DNA of 64,000 nucleotides, taken from the NCBI RefSeq assembly GCF_003254115.1, contig NZ_QKZV01000007.1, positions 124,001 to 188,000 on the forward strand, in the 5' to 3' direction. The position numbers and the translations under genes are program-made. Shown here piece after piece: positions 1 to 8,753 of the stretch. Source of the DNA: Hydrotalea sandarakina (lineage in GTDB: Bacteria > Bacteroidota > Bacteroidia > Chitinophagales > Chitinophagaceae). Under the pieces are notes generated by a model. It was not told the origin of the DNA. It did no database searches and saw only the letters and a list, made by a program, of their open reading frames with translations. Each line of letters starts with the position of its first letter. The stretch's first letter is position 1.

Positions 1-1
1 C

Positions 2-1234
2 AATCAGGTGTTGCTTTGCTTAAAAAAAATTATCGATAACAAAAGATTGATTTCCGAAAAAACTACTACAGCCTACCAGCAGCAATTTCGAGAATTGTTT
101 ATGGCTTTTAATAATAATCCTGATTATAAGGATTGGGCTGAAATATATAAGAAATTAGTGTATTGGGAATTAGAAATGGAAAAAACCGATAGCGCTGAAA
201 TGCGCGAAATATTAGCTACACAAAAGCAGGAAGCCAATACGGAATTTTCAAAATTCGTTACCAAAAAATATGCAGAATGGGTAAAGCCGGCAGCTGCCGA
301 TACACCCATTATGAGTCACGATTTAATGCAATTTAAAGTGTTGCCGCATGTAGAAAAGGGTACACCGCTATTTTTTGTATTAGTTGATAATTTGCGATTT
401 GACCAATGGAAAGCGATACAACCTTTATTTGCAGAAAATTTTCGCATTTTGGAAGATGAAACCTATTATTCCATCCTTCCAACCGCTACACAATATAGTC
501 GCAATGCTATTTTTAGCGGATTACTTCCTGTTGATATTGAAAAAAAATTTCCCGAACAATGGAAGAATGATGATGAACAGGGAGGTAAAAATTTATATGA
601 AGAAGTGTTTTTGAATGCCTTATTGAAACGATTAAAAAAAGATGATTTAAAAGTTAGCTACAACAAAATTCTAACCTATGCCGATGGGTTACAATTGGTC
701 AACAATATTCATAATTTGTTGCAAAATGATTTGAATATCATTGTTTACAATTTTGTTGATATGCTTAGCCATGCCCGTACTGAAATGGAAGTGCTGAAAG
801 AATTGGCTGCCGACGAAGCAAGTTACCGAAGCATTACACGCAGTTGGTTTGAACATAGTGCTTTAAACCAGGCACTAAAAAAAATTGCAGGAAAAAATAT
901 CAAACTCATTCTATCTACCGACCATGGAAGTGTACGTGTAAAAACGCCTTGTAAAGTAATTGGCGATAAACAAACTACCACCAATTTACGCTATAAACAT
1001 GGTAGAAATTTAGACTATAATCCGAAAGAAGTTTTGGCGTTTAAAGATCCACGCCAGGCCGGACTGCCCGTTCCTACCGTAAATTCTGCCTTTATTTTTG
1101 CTAAGGAAGATGAGTATTTGTGTTATCCAAACAATTATAATTATTACGCCAATTATTACAAAAATACTTTTCAGCATGGTGGCATAAGTTTAGAAGAAAT
1201 GATTGTCCCCATTATTAAAATGGTTAGTAAGTAG
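2..1234 (+). CDS. porX: PorX, T9SS response regulator with PglZ domain (5' end outside window)
   Basis: This is the C-terminal part of a PorX-type two-component effector. The reading frame is open at the left edge, so the N-terminal receiver domain is missing and the first GTG (position 8) is not a real start. What remains is the end of the helical linker, then a PglZ/alkaline-phosphatase-like domain. Metal- and catalysis-type motifs are visible: VDNLRFDQW (about residue 125), TATQYSRNA (about 160), NFVDMLSHAR (about 250), STDHGSVRV (about 300) and a following KHGRN. In PorX these form a zinc-dependent phosphodiesterase site, and PorX with the kinase PorY controls type IX secretion genes. The family assignment is firm. 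The partner kinase is not in the window. Confidence 0.9.
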   Translation, partial: NQVLLCLKKIIDNKRLISEKTTTAYQQQFRELFMAFNNNPDYKDWAEIYKKLVYWELEMEKTDSAEMREILATQKQEANTEFSKFVTKKYAEWVKPAAADTPIMSHDLMQFKVLPHVEKGTPLFFVLVDNLRFDQWKAIQPLFAENFRILEDETYYSILPTATQYSRNAIFSGLLPVDIEKKFPEQWKNDDEQGGKNLYEEVFLNALLKRLKKDDLKVSYNKILTYADGLQLVNNIHNLLQNDLNIIVYNFVDMLSHARTEMEVLKELAADEASYRSITRSWFEHSALNQALKKIAGKNIKLILSTDHGSVRVKTPCKVIGDKQTTTNLRYKHGRNLDYNPKEVLAFKDPRQAGLPVPTVNSAFIFAKEDEYLCYPNNYNYYANYYKNTFQHGGISLEEMIVPIIKMVSK

Positions 1235-1279
1235 TCAGTAAGCAATTTTTTTCCTTTTTTTATAAATCAATTTTCCCGA

Positions 1280-1305
1280 TGCGGCAGTGCTTTGCAATAG
1301 CCGCA
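1280..1305. other. Stem-loop upstream of the TonB-dependent receptor
   Basis: A perfect 6-bp inverted repeat, TGCGGC (1280-1285) and GCCGCA (1300-1305), encloses a smaller TGC-TTT-GCA arm. It lies 25-50 bases before the receptor start and could be an operator or a 5' leader hairpin. It does not resemble a Fur box. No U-tract follows, so it is not a terminator. Confidence 0.3.
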
Positions 1306-1329
1306 ATACAATTTTGCTGAAAAAATTGA

Positions 1330-3801
1330 ATGTTTATGATGCGAAATTGTAATAAGTTGATCCTGCTTTTGTTCAGTTTTCTAATTGTTTGTTCCTCTGT
1401 TTTTGGCGCCGATGATGAGAATGCCGGTATTGTTGTTCATGGAACCATTTATACCACGGATAATTTGCCTGCTGAAGGAGTAGTTGTTCATTTAATGCAT
1501 GAACACAAAAAACGAACTTCCATTACCAATGAAAATGGATATTTCGAGTTTAGAAATGTTGCTAAAGGTACTTATGAATTAATAATTTCATATATAGGAT
1601 ATGCCGATATTCATCAACAAATAAAAGTAGCTGAGGGATGGAATACGCCATTATTATTTCAATTAAAAATTTCAGAAAAGCAATTACAGGAAATTGTTGT
1701 ACAGGGCAATCGTTCCCGATTGGCTGCTGCAAAACTACAAGTGCCCGATAAAGATTTACCTTTAGCAACCGGAGTTGTAACGGCTCAAGTTATGGCCGAC
1801 CAGCAAGCCATTCGTTTGGGCGATGTTGTAAAAAATGTACCCGGTGTTTCATTGGTACAAACTCGTTTCGGGGTTAATGAAACTTATGGTGCCAGAGGCT
1901 ATATAATCGGCATTGCCGGTGGAGCCGGCGGCGGTAGTATTTTTAAAAACGGATTACCTTATAACATTGCCGGAATGCCTGAAACTGCTGCACTAGAAAG
2001 TGTTGAAATTATTAAAGGAAGTTCCGCATTTTTATATGGGAGTTCTTCGGGGGGATTAATCATTGATATGATTACGAAGAAGCCCAAATTTCAATGGGGT
2101 GGAGAAGTATCTATGTTAATGGGTAGCTATAGTCAATACAAGCCCGTTGTTGATGTGTATGGGCCTATAGCTAAAAATTTGGCGTTTCGTTTGGTTGCAA
2201 CTTATGAAAATGATAGAAGCTATCGCGATGTGGTAAAAACCATTCGTCAATATATCAATCCATCATTGTTGTATAAAATAGGGAAGCAATCATCGTTGCT
2301 TGTAAATAGCGAATATTTTAATGCGCAAATTACGCCCGATCCCGGTATTGGTGCATTAGATAGTGGACGTGTTTTAAGCAATCAAATTCCACGTTCACGT
2401 TTCCAAAATGTATTATGGGCATACAATCATGTTAAACAAGGATCCATATCTACAATGTTTAAACATAACTTCAGCAATGGGTACACGTTAACTGCAATGG
2501 GCTCTTATCAAACTACCGATGTAGATGCTTATGGAGTAGGTAATTTAAATACTGCCAGTAAAACCGGTATTATTGCACGCCCTCTTTCAAGAGCACATAG
2601 TGTTGAGAACGATTATGCTGCACAGGTGAACTTAGAGGGTAAATTTTCAATTCGAAATATTGCCAATCATTTTTTAGTGGGTGCTGATTATACTAGCATT
2701 ACTACTTTAACCGATGCCTTTACCATTTATAACAATAATGGTACCCAGTTAAAAACCTATGATACCATTAACTTATTGAACCCTGCTCAGTTTGTTCAAA
2801 GAACAGATGTTCCCAATGCCATAAAGGTAGCCACAACAACTTCACCTTCATATAGAGCCGGTTTGTACGTACAAGATTTAATTACTTTAACCCAACAAAT
2901 TAAAGTATTTGCAGGATTGCGATACAGTTATCAGGCAAATGTGCAAACAACAATTGACAGTGCTGCAAATAACAATCGTGGGCCAATAACTGTAAAAGGT
3001 TCTGCAGCTACAGCTACTTACAATGTTTTTTCACCTAAATTAGGATTGGTTTATCAACCTGCTGCTAATTTGTCGTTCTATGCCAGTTATGCCAATAACT
3101 TTACCGCCAATACTGGTGTTGATGTGTACGGCAATCCGCTGAAAGCATCTATCATCAATCAATATGAAGTGGGTGCCAAAAATTCTTTTGCTAACGGAAA
3201 ATTAATGACCACCATTAGTGTTTATCATATTGTAAATAGTAATTTGGCACAACAAGCTATTTACTTAGCGGATGGAGTAACCCCCAATACCAATTCAAAT
3301 ATTAAAACCTTAAGTGGTGAAACTACCAGCGATGGGGTAGAATTGGGTTTGAATGGTAATATTTCAAAAAACTTGTATTTTATTACAGGGTTTGCCTATA
3401 ATTACATTCGGTTTACGCACACATCGGGTTCTAAAGGTTCAAATATAGAGGGAGAAACTTTGGTGAATGCACCCCGCAATACTGCCAATGCAAGTGTGTT
3501 TTACACATTGAGTAAAGGTGTTTTGAAAGGATTAAAATTGGGGGCTTCTGGCTTTTATACCGGTACTCGTTATGGCGGTTATAATAATACGGTAGGCCAA
3601 TCCATTACCGGAAGTAGGCTTATTCCATTGTCCGATTTTACGACAGTTGACCTTTCATTGGGTTATACTTATAAAAAAATGGCTATTCAATGCAAGTTGT
3701 CTAACATTTTTAACACATTAAATTATTTAGTACACGATAACTATAGTATTACCCCAATTGCCCCCAGGCAATTATACACCACCATTAGTTACCGGTTTTA
3801 A
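1330..3801 (+). CDS. TonB-dependent siderophore-type outer membrane receptor
   Basis: This is an 823-residue outer membrane receptor that probably imports a ferric siderophore or similar ligand using TonB energy. A signal peptide covers residues 1-27 and ends near FGADD. Residues about 33-115 form a carboxypeptidase-D-like beta-sandwich (KGTYELIISYIGY), a typical Bacteroidota N-terminal extension. The plug follows (about 130-255, with GDVVKNVPGVSLVQ and VEIIKGSSAFLYG), and then a 22-strand-type barrel that ends in a C-terminal phenylalanine (ISYRF). The plug and barrel resemble the TonB-dependent siderophore receptor family rather than SusC, and no SusD partner is adjacent. Two ATGs, at 1330 and 1339, are possible starts. 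The ligand cannot be read from sequence. Confidence 0.85.
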   Translation: MFMMRNCNKLILLLFSFLIVCSSVFGADDENAGIVVHGTIYTTDNLPAEGVVVHLMHEHKKRTSITNENGYFEFRNVAKGTYELIISYIGYADIHQQIKVAEGWNTPLLFQLKISEKQLQEIVVQGNRSRLAAAKLQVPDKDLPLATGVVTAQVMADQQAIRLGDVVKNVPGVSLVQTRFGVNETYGARGYIIGIAGGAGGGSIFKNGLPYNIAGMPETAALESVEIIKGSSAFLYGSSSGGLIIDMITKKPKFQWGGEVSMLMGSYSQYKPVVDVYGPIAKNLAFRLVATYENDRSYRDVVKTIRQYINPSLLYKIGKQSSLLVNSEYFNAQITPDPGIGALDSGRVLSNQIPRSRFQNVLWAYNHVKQGSISTMFKHNFSNGYTLTAMGSYQTTDVDAYGVGNLNTASKTGIIARPLSRAHSVENDYAAQVNLEGKFSIRNIANHFLVGADYTSITTLTDAFTIYNNNGTQLKTYDTINLLNPAQFVQRTDVPNAIKVATTTSPSYRAGLYVQDLITLTQQIKVFAGLRYSYQANVQTTIDSAANNNRGPITVKGSAATATYNVFSPKLGLVYQPAANLSFYASYANNFTANTGVDVYGNPLKASIINQYEVGAKNSFANGKLMTTISVYHIVNSNLAQQAIYLADGVTPNTNSNIKTLSGETTSDGVELGLNGNISKNLYFITGFAYNYIRFTHTSGSKGSNIEGETLVNAPRNTANASVFYTLSKGVLKGLKLGASGFYTGTRYGGYNNTVGQSITGSRLIPLSDFTTVDLSLGYTYKKMAIQCKLSNIFNTLNYLVHDNYSITPIAPRQLYTTISYRF

Positions 3802-3839
3802 TGTGGATAAATGGCATAGTTAGAATGGCGGTTTGACTG

Positions 3840-3847
3840 TATTTTTG
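3840..3847 (+). promoter_or_regulatory. Candidate -7 element for the 92-residue gene
   Basis: TATTTTTG fits the Bacteroidota -7 consensus TAnnTTTG exactly and lies 26 bases before the ATG at 3874. No convincing -33 TTG lies at the usual distance, so support comes only from the -7 match and its position. Confidence 0.4.
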
Positions 3848-3873
3848 TGACAAATGTGAACTTTTTTTGAGCT

Positions 3874-4152
3874 ATGAAATTAACACAAGGTACACTTGAT
3901 AAATTAAGCGATATTCTAGGCCAATCTGATTATATTGTTCGATATGAACGTGGAAATTTTCAGAGTGGCTGGTGTTTGCTGGAATCAAAAAAAGTAGTGG
4001 TACTGAATAAATACCTTGATTTGGAAGGGAAAATAAACACTTTGTTGGATTTAATACCTCAAGTATCAATTGATATTGACAAGCTAACGCATGAAAGTCA
4101 ATTGTTATACGATGACATCATAAAAAAAGCCAACTTAATTGATCCCGCTTAA
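3874..4152 (+). CDS. Conserved-looking small protein of unknown function
   Basis: This is a 92-residue soluble protein with no signal peptide or membrane segment. I do not recognise a named domain. It has a short strand-rich N-terminal half (YIVRYERGNFQSGWCLLE) and a helical C-terminal half. It is a stand-alone unit: a consensus -7 element lies 26 bases upstream and a strong hairpin terminator follows 9 bases after the stop. Codon use matches the neighbouring genes. The clean transcription unit makes it a real gene even without a function. Confidence 0.7.
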   Translation: MKLTQGTLDKLSDILGQSDYIVRYERGNFQSGWCLLESKKVVVLNKYLDLEGKINTLLDLIPQVSIDIDKLTHESQLLYDDIIKKANLIDPA

Positions 4153-4161
4153 GGTTGGGTA

Positions 4162-4195
4162 AAGAAGGATGCAAAAATAGAATTGCATCCTTCTT
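4162..4195 (+). terminator. Intrinsic terminator after the 92-residue gene
   Basis: A perfect 13-bp stem (AAGAAGGATGCAA / TTGCATCCTTCTT) has an 8-base loop, and a T-rich stretch (CATTTG) follows. It separates the small gene from the metallo-hydrolase gene that starts at 4222. Confidence 0.8.
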
Positions 4196-4221
4196 CATTT
4201 GAAACTATAATTTGTTGAATT

Positions 4222-5004
4222 GTGCACAACAGTCATTTAAAAATAACTTTTTTAGGCACCGGCACCAGTACCGGTATACCCATGATTGGCTGCGATTGTG
4301 CTGTTTGTACTTCTCATAATTCAAAAGATAAACGATTAAGAAGCAGTGTATTAATTGAATCGTTAACAGACGGTACTAAAATAGTAATTGATACTACACC
4401 CGATTTCAGGTACCAAATGTTGCGCATACAAAATAAACGGTTAGATGCTGTGCTGTTTACGCATCCGCACAAAGACCACATAGCAGGGTTAGATGATGTT
4501 CGTGCATACAATTATTTTCAACACAGCAATCTGCCGGTATATGCCAACACTTTAACTGCTGAAGCTTTGCAGCGCGATTTTTATTATGCCTTTGCCGAAA
4601 ATGCATATCCCGGTGTTCCGCGCATCGATTTGCATTTGGTAAACCATGCGCCATTTTCTATTAATAATTTATCTATTCAACCCATTTGGGTATGGCATTT
4701 AAAAATGCCTGTAGTGGGCTATAGAATTGGGGCCTTCACTTATATTACCGATGCTAATAGAATTGATGATGCAGAAAAAGAAAAAATAAAAGGTTCATCC
4801 ATATTAGTATTAAATGCGCTTCGAATTGAACCGCATATTTCACATTATAGCTTGCAGGAAGCAATAGCATTGGCACAAGAATTAAACATACCCGAAGTTT
4901 ATTTCACACATATCAGTCATCAGTTAGGACTTCACCATCAAGTTAGTAAACAATTGCCTTCTCATATGCACCTCGCATACGACGGATTGGAATTGGTTAT
5001 TTAA
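4222..5004 (+). CDS. PhnP-like MBL-fold metallo-hydrolase
   Basis: This is a 260-residue metallo-beta-lactamase-fold hydrolase. The N-terminus FLGTGTSTGIPMIGCDC with nearby cysteines (CAVC) matches PhnP-type phosphodiesterases, which bind a structural zinc there. The metal-binding motif THPHKDHIAGLDD is at about residues 80-92. Further ligand candidates are TDANRIDDAE and HISHQLGLHH near the end. PhnP acts on cyclic phosphodiesters, but no phosphonate genes are nearby, so the Bacteroidota homolog's substrate is unknown. The start is a GTG: an in-frame stop lies two codons upstream and no ATG precedes the conserved FLGTGTS strand. Confidence 0.85.
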   Translation: MHNSHLKITFLGTGTSTGIPMIGCDCAVCTSHNSKDKRLRSSVLIESLTDGTKIVIDTTPDFRYQMLRIQNKRLDAVLFTHPHKDHIAGLDDVRAYNYFQHSNLPVYANTLTAEALQRDFYYAFAENAYPGVPRIDLHLVNHAPFSINNLSIQPIWVWHLKMPVVGYRIGAFTYITDANRIDDAEKEKIKGSSILVLNALRIEPHISHYSLQEAIALAQELNIPEVYFTHISHQLGLHHQVSKQLPSHMHLAYDGLELVI

Positions 5005-5035
5005 AAATTATTTTATTTTTATATGGAATTTTGAA

Positions 5036-5947
5036 ATGGACATCAAGTCCTTCTTCAAACATTTTGCTAACCTGTATTTGTATATGATGCAACCGCATAA
5101 ACACTATCTTTTTTTCTCTAACCGCCAGGTGAAAGGCATATTGGTAGGGGTTTTTATTATAGTTGTATTATATTGTTTGCCCTACTTTTTTAAAAGTGCT
5201 GATGCAGCTGTTGTTATTGAAAAACTCGATGTAATGCCAGATTCAACTACTGTAAATAGTATGGCTTTTTTCGATAATAATAACATCAATCCTGCGCCAT
5301 TACAGTTACAGGCATTTAACCCTAATACTGTCGATTCCATTACATTGGTAAACATGGGTTTACGGAATAAACTCATTCAGACCTTACTACATTATCGGCA
5401 AAAAGGAGGCAAGTTTTACAAACCGGATGATTTTAAAAAATTATGGGGCTTACGAACTGAAGAAGCGAATGCTATAATTCCCTTTATTCAAATTCCTGAA
5501 ATAACCCTTACCAAAAACGGTTTTAAAAATTTGAGTAATAACAATACTGTATCTGTTGAGCTAAATACGGCAACAATTGAAGAGTTAAAACAAGTTCCGG
5601 GTATGCCTGCCTACCTTGCGTATGCTATTCTGCGCTATCGGGAAAAGCTTGGAGCATTTGTACTTCCGGAGCAACTAAAACAGGTACAGGGAGTAACCGA
5701 TTCTTTGTATCAGCTTCTTTCATCACATGTAAGTATTAATAATTCCGATATTCCTAAACTTAACCTTAATAGTGCTTCTTCATTTGCTTTATTACATCAC
5801 CCATTCATTCCTGAAAATGTAGCAAAAGCTATTCTTATCCTGCGCCAAAAAGAAGGGCCATTTCAGTCCATCAATGACTTAAAGAAAATACCTTTCTTAA
5901 GCAATGAAACTTTTGAACAAATGCACAAGTATTGCACAGTGCAATAA
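5036..5947 (+). CDS. ComEA-like helix-hairpin-helix protein with N-terminal membrane anchor
   Basis: This is a 303-residue protein. One membrane segment (about residues 34-52) is followed by three helix-hairpin-helix repeats, at about 105-150, 170-225 and 240-298. Each has the pattern of an N-terminal strand (VELNTATIEELKQVPGM, LNLNSASS), a hairpin and a closing helix (AYAILRYREKLGAF, AKAILILRQKEGPF). HhH repeats bind DNA without sequence specificity. In ComEA-type proteins they hold incoming DNA outside the inner membrane during natural transformation. A role in competence is an inference, weakly supported by dprA elsewhere in the window. The gene lies 31 bases after the metallo-hydrolase and may share its transcript. 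Confidence 0.8.
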   Translation: MDIKSFFKHFANLYLYMMQPHKHYLFFSNRQVKGILVGVFIIVVLYCLPYFFKSADAAVVIEKLDVMPDSTTVNSMAFFDNNNINPAPLQLQAFNPNTVDSITLVNMGLRNKLIQTLLHYRQKGGKFYKPDDFKKLWGLRTEEANAIIPFIQIPEITLTKNGFKNLSNNNTVSVELNTATIEELKQVPGMPAYLAYAILRYREKLGAFVLPEQLKQVQGVTDSLYQLLSSHVSINNSDIPKLNLNSASSFALLHHPFIPENVAKAILILRQKEGPFQSINDLKKIPFLSNETFEQMHKYCTVQ

Positions 5948-5952
5948 TTTTC

Positions 5953-5982
5953 TTGCTGTAATAAAAAAAACTGCTACATTTG
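5953..5982 (+). promoter_or_regulatory. Promoter of the acyl-CoA dehydrogenase gene
   Basis: A -33 TTG (5953-5955) and a -7 TACATTTG (5975-5982) are separated by 19 bases, matching the Bacteroidota primary sigma pattern TTG-N(17-23)-TAnnTTTG. Transcription would start near 5987, about 30 bases before the ATG. Confidence 0.7.
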
Positions 5983-5986
5983 TGAA

Positions 5987-6000
5987 CTAACATTAGTTAG
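5987..6000. promoter_or_regulatory. Operator-like inverted repeat at the acyl-CoA dehydrogenase transcription start
   Basis: CTAAC-ATTA-GTTAG is a perfect 5-bp inverted repeat placed exactly where transcription is expected to start. The position suits a repressor that blocks initiation, for example a TetR- or GntR-type regulator of fatty-acid catabolism. The regulator is not identified. Confidence 0.4.
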
Positions 6001-6017
6001 CATTGTAGATATAGGAT

Positions 6018-7157
6018 ATGGAATTCAATCAGACAGAGTTAACAGCGCAAGTAGCACAGACAGCGAAAGATTTTGCCCGTCAATATATTTTACCGCATGT
6101 AATGGAGTGGGATGAACAACAACACTTCCCGGTTGAGGTATTTAAAGAAATGGGGAAATTAGGTTTAATGGGCGTTTTAGTTCCAGAACAATATGGTGGA
6201 GCAGGGTTAGGATATTTTGAGTACAGTGCTATTATACAGGAAATTGCTCAGGTATGTGGTTCAATAGGTTTAAGTGTGGCGGCACATAATTCATTGTGTA
6301 CTAACCATATTTTAACCTTTGGTAATGAGGAACAAAAGCAAAAATATTTACCCAAATTAGCAGATGCCTCTTTTATTGGTGCTTGGGGTTTAACAGAACC
6401 CAATACCGGAAGCGATGCGGGTAACATGAAAACCGTTGCCGTGAAAGATGGAAATGATTGGATAATTAATGGAACGAAGTGTTGGATTACCCATGGAAAA
6501 TCGGGCGATGTAGCAGTAGTAGTTTGCCGAACAGGTGAACCAAGAACAAAAAACAATGCAACGGCATTTATTGTAGAAAGAGGAACACCCGGATTTAGTG
6601 CAGGAAAAAAAGAAAATAAGTTAGGTATGCGGGCCAGCGAAACCGCCGAAATGATTTTTGATAACTGTAGAATTTCTGATGCACAACGTTTAGGAGAAGT
6701 AGGAAGCGGTTTTCATCAAGCATTAAAAATATTAGATGGTGGTCGTATTTCTATTGCGGCTCTTTCTTTAGGTATTGCCAAAGGAGCTTATAAAGCGGCA
6801 GTTCAATATGCTAAAGAGCGCCATCAGTTTAATCAGCCTATTGCTAATTTTCAAGGCATCAGTTTTAAGTTGGCTGATATGGCAACTGAAATTGCAGCTT
6901 CGGAAATGCTGATTAATAATGCCTGTCATAAAAAAATGACGAGCACCCATTATACAAGGGAAGCGGCTATGGCCAAATATTATGCCAGCGAGGTAGCGGT
7001 AAAAATTGCAAATGATGCGGTACAGATATTTGGTGGTTATGGATATACAAAAGATTTCCCTGTTGAAAAATATTATAGAGATGCCAAGCTATGTACCATT
7101 GGCGAAGGCACTTCTGAAATACAAAAAATTGTAATTGCACGAGAGATACTCAATTAA
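6018..7157 (+). CDS. Acyl-CoA dehydrogenase
   Basis: This 379-residue FAD-dependent enzyme oxidises acyl-CoA to trans-2-enoyl-CoA in beta-oxidation or branched-chain amino-acid breakdown. The full family fold is present: an N-terminal helical domain, a middle beta domain with [13 protein letters not shown] and [13 protein letters not shown] (FAD and substrate binding), and a C-terminal helical domain with [20 protein letters not shown]. The catalytic-base glutamate of short-chain-type enzymes sits in GEGTSEIQ near the C-terminus. Length is normal for the family. The gene stands alone with its own consensus promoter, a putative operator and a terminator. Chain-length specificity cannot be assigned. 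Confidence 0.92.
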   Translation: MEFNQTELTAQVAQTAKDFARQYILPHVMEWDEQQHFPVEVFKEMGKLGLMGVLVPEQYGGAGLGYFEYSAIIQEIAQVCGSIGLSVAAHNSLCTNHILTFGNEEQKQKYLPKLADASFIGAWGLTEPNTGSDAGNMKTVAVKDGNDWIINGTKCWITHGKSGDVAVVVCRTGEPRTKNNATAFIVERGTPGFSAGKKENKLGMRASETAEMIFDNCRISDAQRLGEVGSGFHQALKILDGGRISIAALSLGIAKGAYKAAVQYAKERHQFNQPIANFQGISFKLADMATEIAASEMLINNACHKKMTSTHYTREAAMAKYYASEVAVKIANDAVQIFGGYGYTKDFPVEKYYRDAKLCTIGEGTSEIQKIVIAREILN

Positions 7158-7219
7158 AAGAGGAACTGTTTCTACAGTTTTTATAAGAGCGTTAGGTTTG
7201 GTTGCTTGCTCATAAACTT

Positions 7220-7240
7220 AGCCCCCATTTTTGGGGGCTT
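7220..7240 (+). terminator. Intrinsic terminator after acyl-CoA dehydrogenase
   Basis: The hairpin AGCCCCCA-TTTT-TGGGGGCT at 7220-7239 is followed by TTG. The GC-rich stem is very stable. It lies about 60 bases after the stop and separates this gene from the nuo operon. Confidence 0.75.
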
Positions 7241-7388
7241 TGCTATTGTATACATGTTTGCAAACGCATTCCATCTTTAAAATCGTCATACTTTATTCAT
7301 AAAATAAATGCGCTCAAAAAATTACTTATCAAAAAATGTTCGTAATTTAAATTTTACTAGTGTAATACTAACAACCTAAACCATAGTT

Positions 7389-7739
7389 ATGGGTACCGTT
7401 GCATTATTTATATTAACGATTGCTGCCATTGTTTTTTCTGCCGGAGGAATATTAGCCTCTCGTTTTTTCACAAAATCTGTTTATAATCCTCAAAAAGGGC
7501 AACCCTACGAATGTGGAATACCAACCAGTGGCACACCTTGGTCACAATTTCATATAGGCTATTATTTGTATGCCATTGTTTTTTTATTGTTCGAAGTGGA
7601 ATTAGTGTTTATGTATCCTTGGGCAGTAATTGTACAAAAAATTGGTGTAGGTGCTTTGGTTGAAATGTTTGCTTTTATAGTTGTTCTGTTTATTGGCTTT
7701 TTATATGCACATAAAAAAGGAGCATTAAAATGGATGTAA
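7389..7739 (+). CDS. nuoA: NADH-quinone oxidoreductase subunit A
   Basis: This 116-residue membrane subunit of respiratory complex I has three transmembrane helices (about residues 4-24, 60-80 and 88-108). The loop motif [17 protein letters not shown] is the family signature and includes the conserved cysteine. NuoA sits at the junction of the hydrophilic arm and the proton-pumping arm. It is the first gene of a long operon, and its last 10 bases overlap nuoB, which suggests coupled translation. Confidence 0.97.
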   Translation: MGTVALFILTIAAIVFSAGGILASRFFTKSVYNPQKGQPYECGIPTSGTPWSQFHIGYYLYAIVFLLFEVELVFMYPWAVIVQKIGVGALVEMFAFIVVLFIGFLYAHKKGALKWM

Positions 7740-8272
7740 ACGAAGAAAATATAACCGGTGTATTTCCCGGTCAGGTGCATCAGGCACCGGGCGGAACCAT
7801 TGTAACCAGTAAGTTAGATGATATTATTAACTGGGCAAGGGCTAACTCATTATGGCCATTAACTTTTGCTACCAGTTGCTGTGGTATTGAAATGATGGCA
7901 ACTGCTTCTGCCAAATACGATTTTTCCAGATTTGGATTTGAAGTAGCTCGTGCTTCACCTCGACAAGCTGACGTAATTATAATTGCCGGAACAATTGTTA
8001 ATAAAATGGCCCCGGTTTTAAAACGTTTGTACGACCAAATGGCCGAACCTAAGTATGTTATTGCTATGGGTGCTTGTGCAGTAAGTGGTGGCCCCTTTTT
8101 CTACAATACTTATTCCGTTGTAAAAGGTGCTGACCATATTATTCCGGTTGATGTTTATGTGGCCGGTTGCCCACCCAGGCCTGAGGCTTTGTTGCATGCA
8201 TTAATAACATTACAGGAAAAAATTAAAAGTGGTTTAACTAAGGAACAACAATCCGGTACCGTTACCAATTAA
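7730..8272 (+). CDS. nuoB: NADH-quinone oxidoreductase subunit B
   Basis: This 180-residue subunit binds iron-sulfur cluster N2, the last cluster before quinone. The four ligand cysteines are visible: the tandem pair in [10 protein letters not shown] (about residues 45-46), GACAVSGG (about 110) and CPPRPEALL (about 140). The start codon lies inside the end of nuoA, a 10-base overlap. Length is typical. Confidence 0.97.
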   Translation: MDVNEENITGVFPGQVHQAPGGTIVTSKLDDIINWARANSLWPLTFATSCCGIEMMATASAKYDFSRFGFEVARASPRQADVIIIAGTIVNKMAPVLKRLYDQMAEPKYVIAMGACAVSGGPFFYNTYSVVKGADHIIPVDVYVAGCPPRPEALLHALITLQEKIKSGLTKEQQSGTVTN

Positions 8273-8278
8273 TAGCTT

Positions 8279-8734
8279 ATGGACAATGAAGCTTTAAAAG
8301 CATCTTTATTACCCTTAAATGCTAACTTAACTTTTGAAGAAGGAGGTGAGTGGGTGAATGTTTTTGTACCCTATAACGAATTAAAACCCTTGCTTAAAAC
8401 TTTGCAGGGTGAACCTGATTTGTATTTCAATTATTTGTTTTGTTTAACCTGTGTTGATTGGAAAACACATTTAACCATGGTGTACCATCTTACTTCATTA
8501 AAATGGCAACACAACCTGGTGGTGAAGGCGGTTTTAAACAGAGAAAATCCGCAAATTGAAACTGTTTGTGATATATGGAAAACTGCTGAATTTTTGGAGC
8601 GGGAAGTTTACGAATTATTTGGTGTAGAATTTTTGCATCATCCTGATTTACGAAGACTGATTTTAACCGATGATTTTAAAGGGTGGCCTTTGCGAAAAGA
8701 TTTTGAAGATCCTGTAAATATGATAAAATTATAA
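8279..8734 (+). CDS. nuoC: NADH-quinone oxidoreductase subunit C
   Basis: This 151-residue hydrophilic-arm subunit carries the 30-kDa-subunit signature FLEREVYELFGVEFLHHPDLRRLILTDDF followed by GWPLRKDF (signature given here in parts: EREVYELFGV, HPDLRRL, GWPLRKDF). It is separate from nuoD, unlike the nuoCD fusion of enterobacteria. It starts 6 bases after nuoB. Confidence 0.95.
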   Translation: MDNEALKASLLPLNANLTFEEGGEWVNVFVPYNELKPLLKTLQGEPDLYFNYLFCLTCVDWKTHLTMVYHLTSLKWQHNLVVKAVLNRENPQIETVCDIWKTAEFLEREVYELFGVEFLHHPDLRRLILTDDFKGWPLRKDFEDPVNMIKL

Positions 8735-8753
8735 CCAAAATAAATTTAGTTGC

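Noticed and set aside
2-1234. PglZ domain as part of a BREX phage-defence system
   Set aside because: The motif set and the flanking sequence fit PorX of the T9SS, and no brx genes are nearby.
7256-7265. GTTTGCAAAC palindrome upstream of nuoA
   Set aside because: It is only 10 bp long and over 120 bases from the nuoA start, with no good promoter next to it. Chance is likely.
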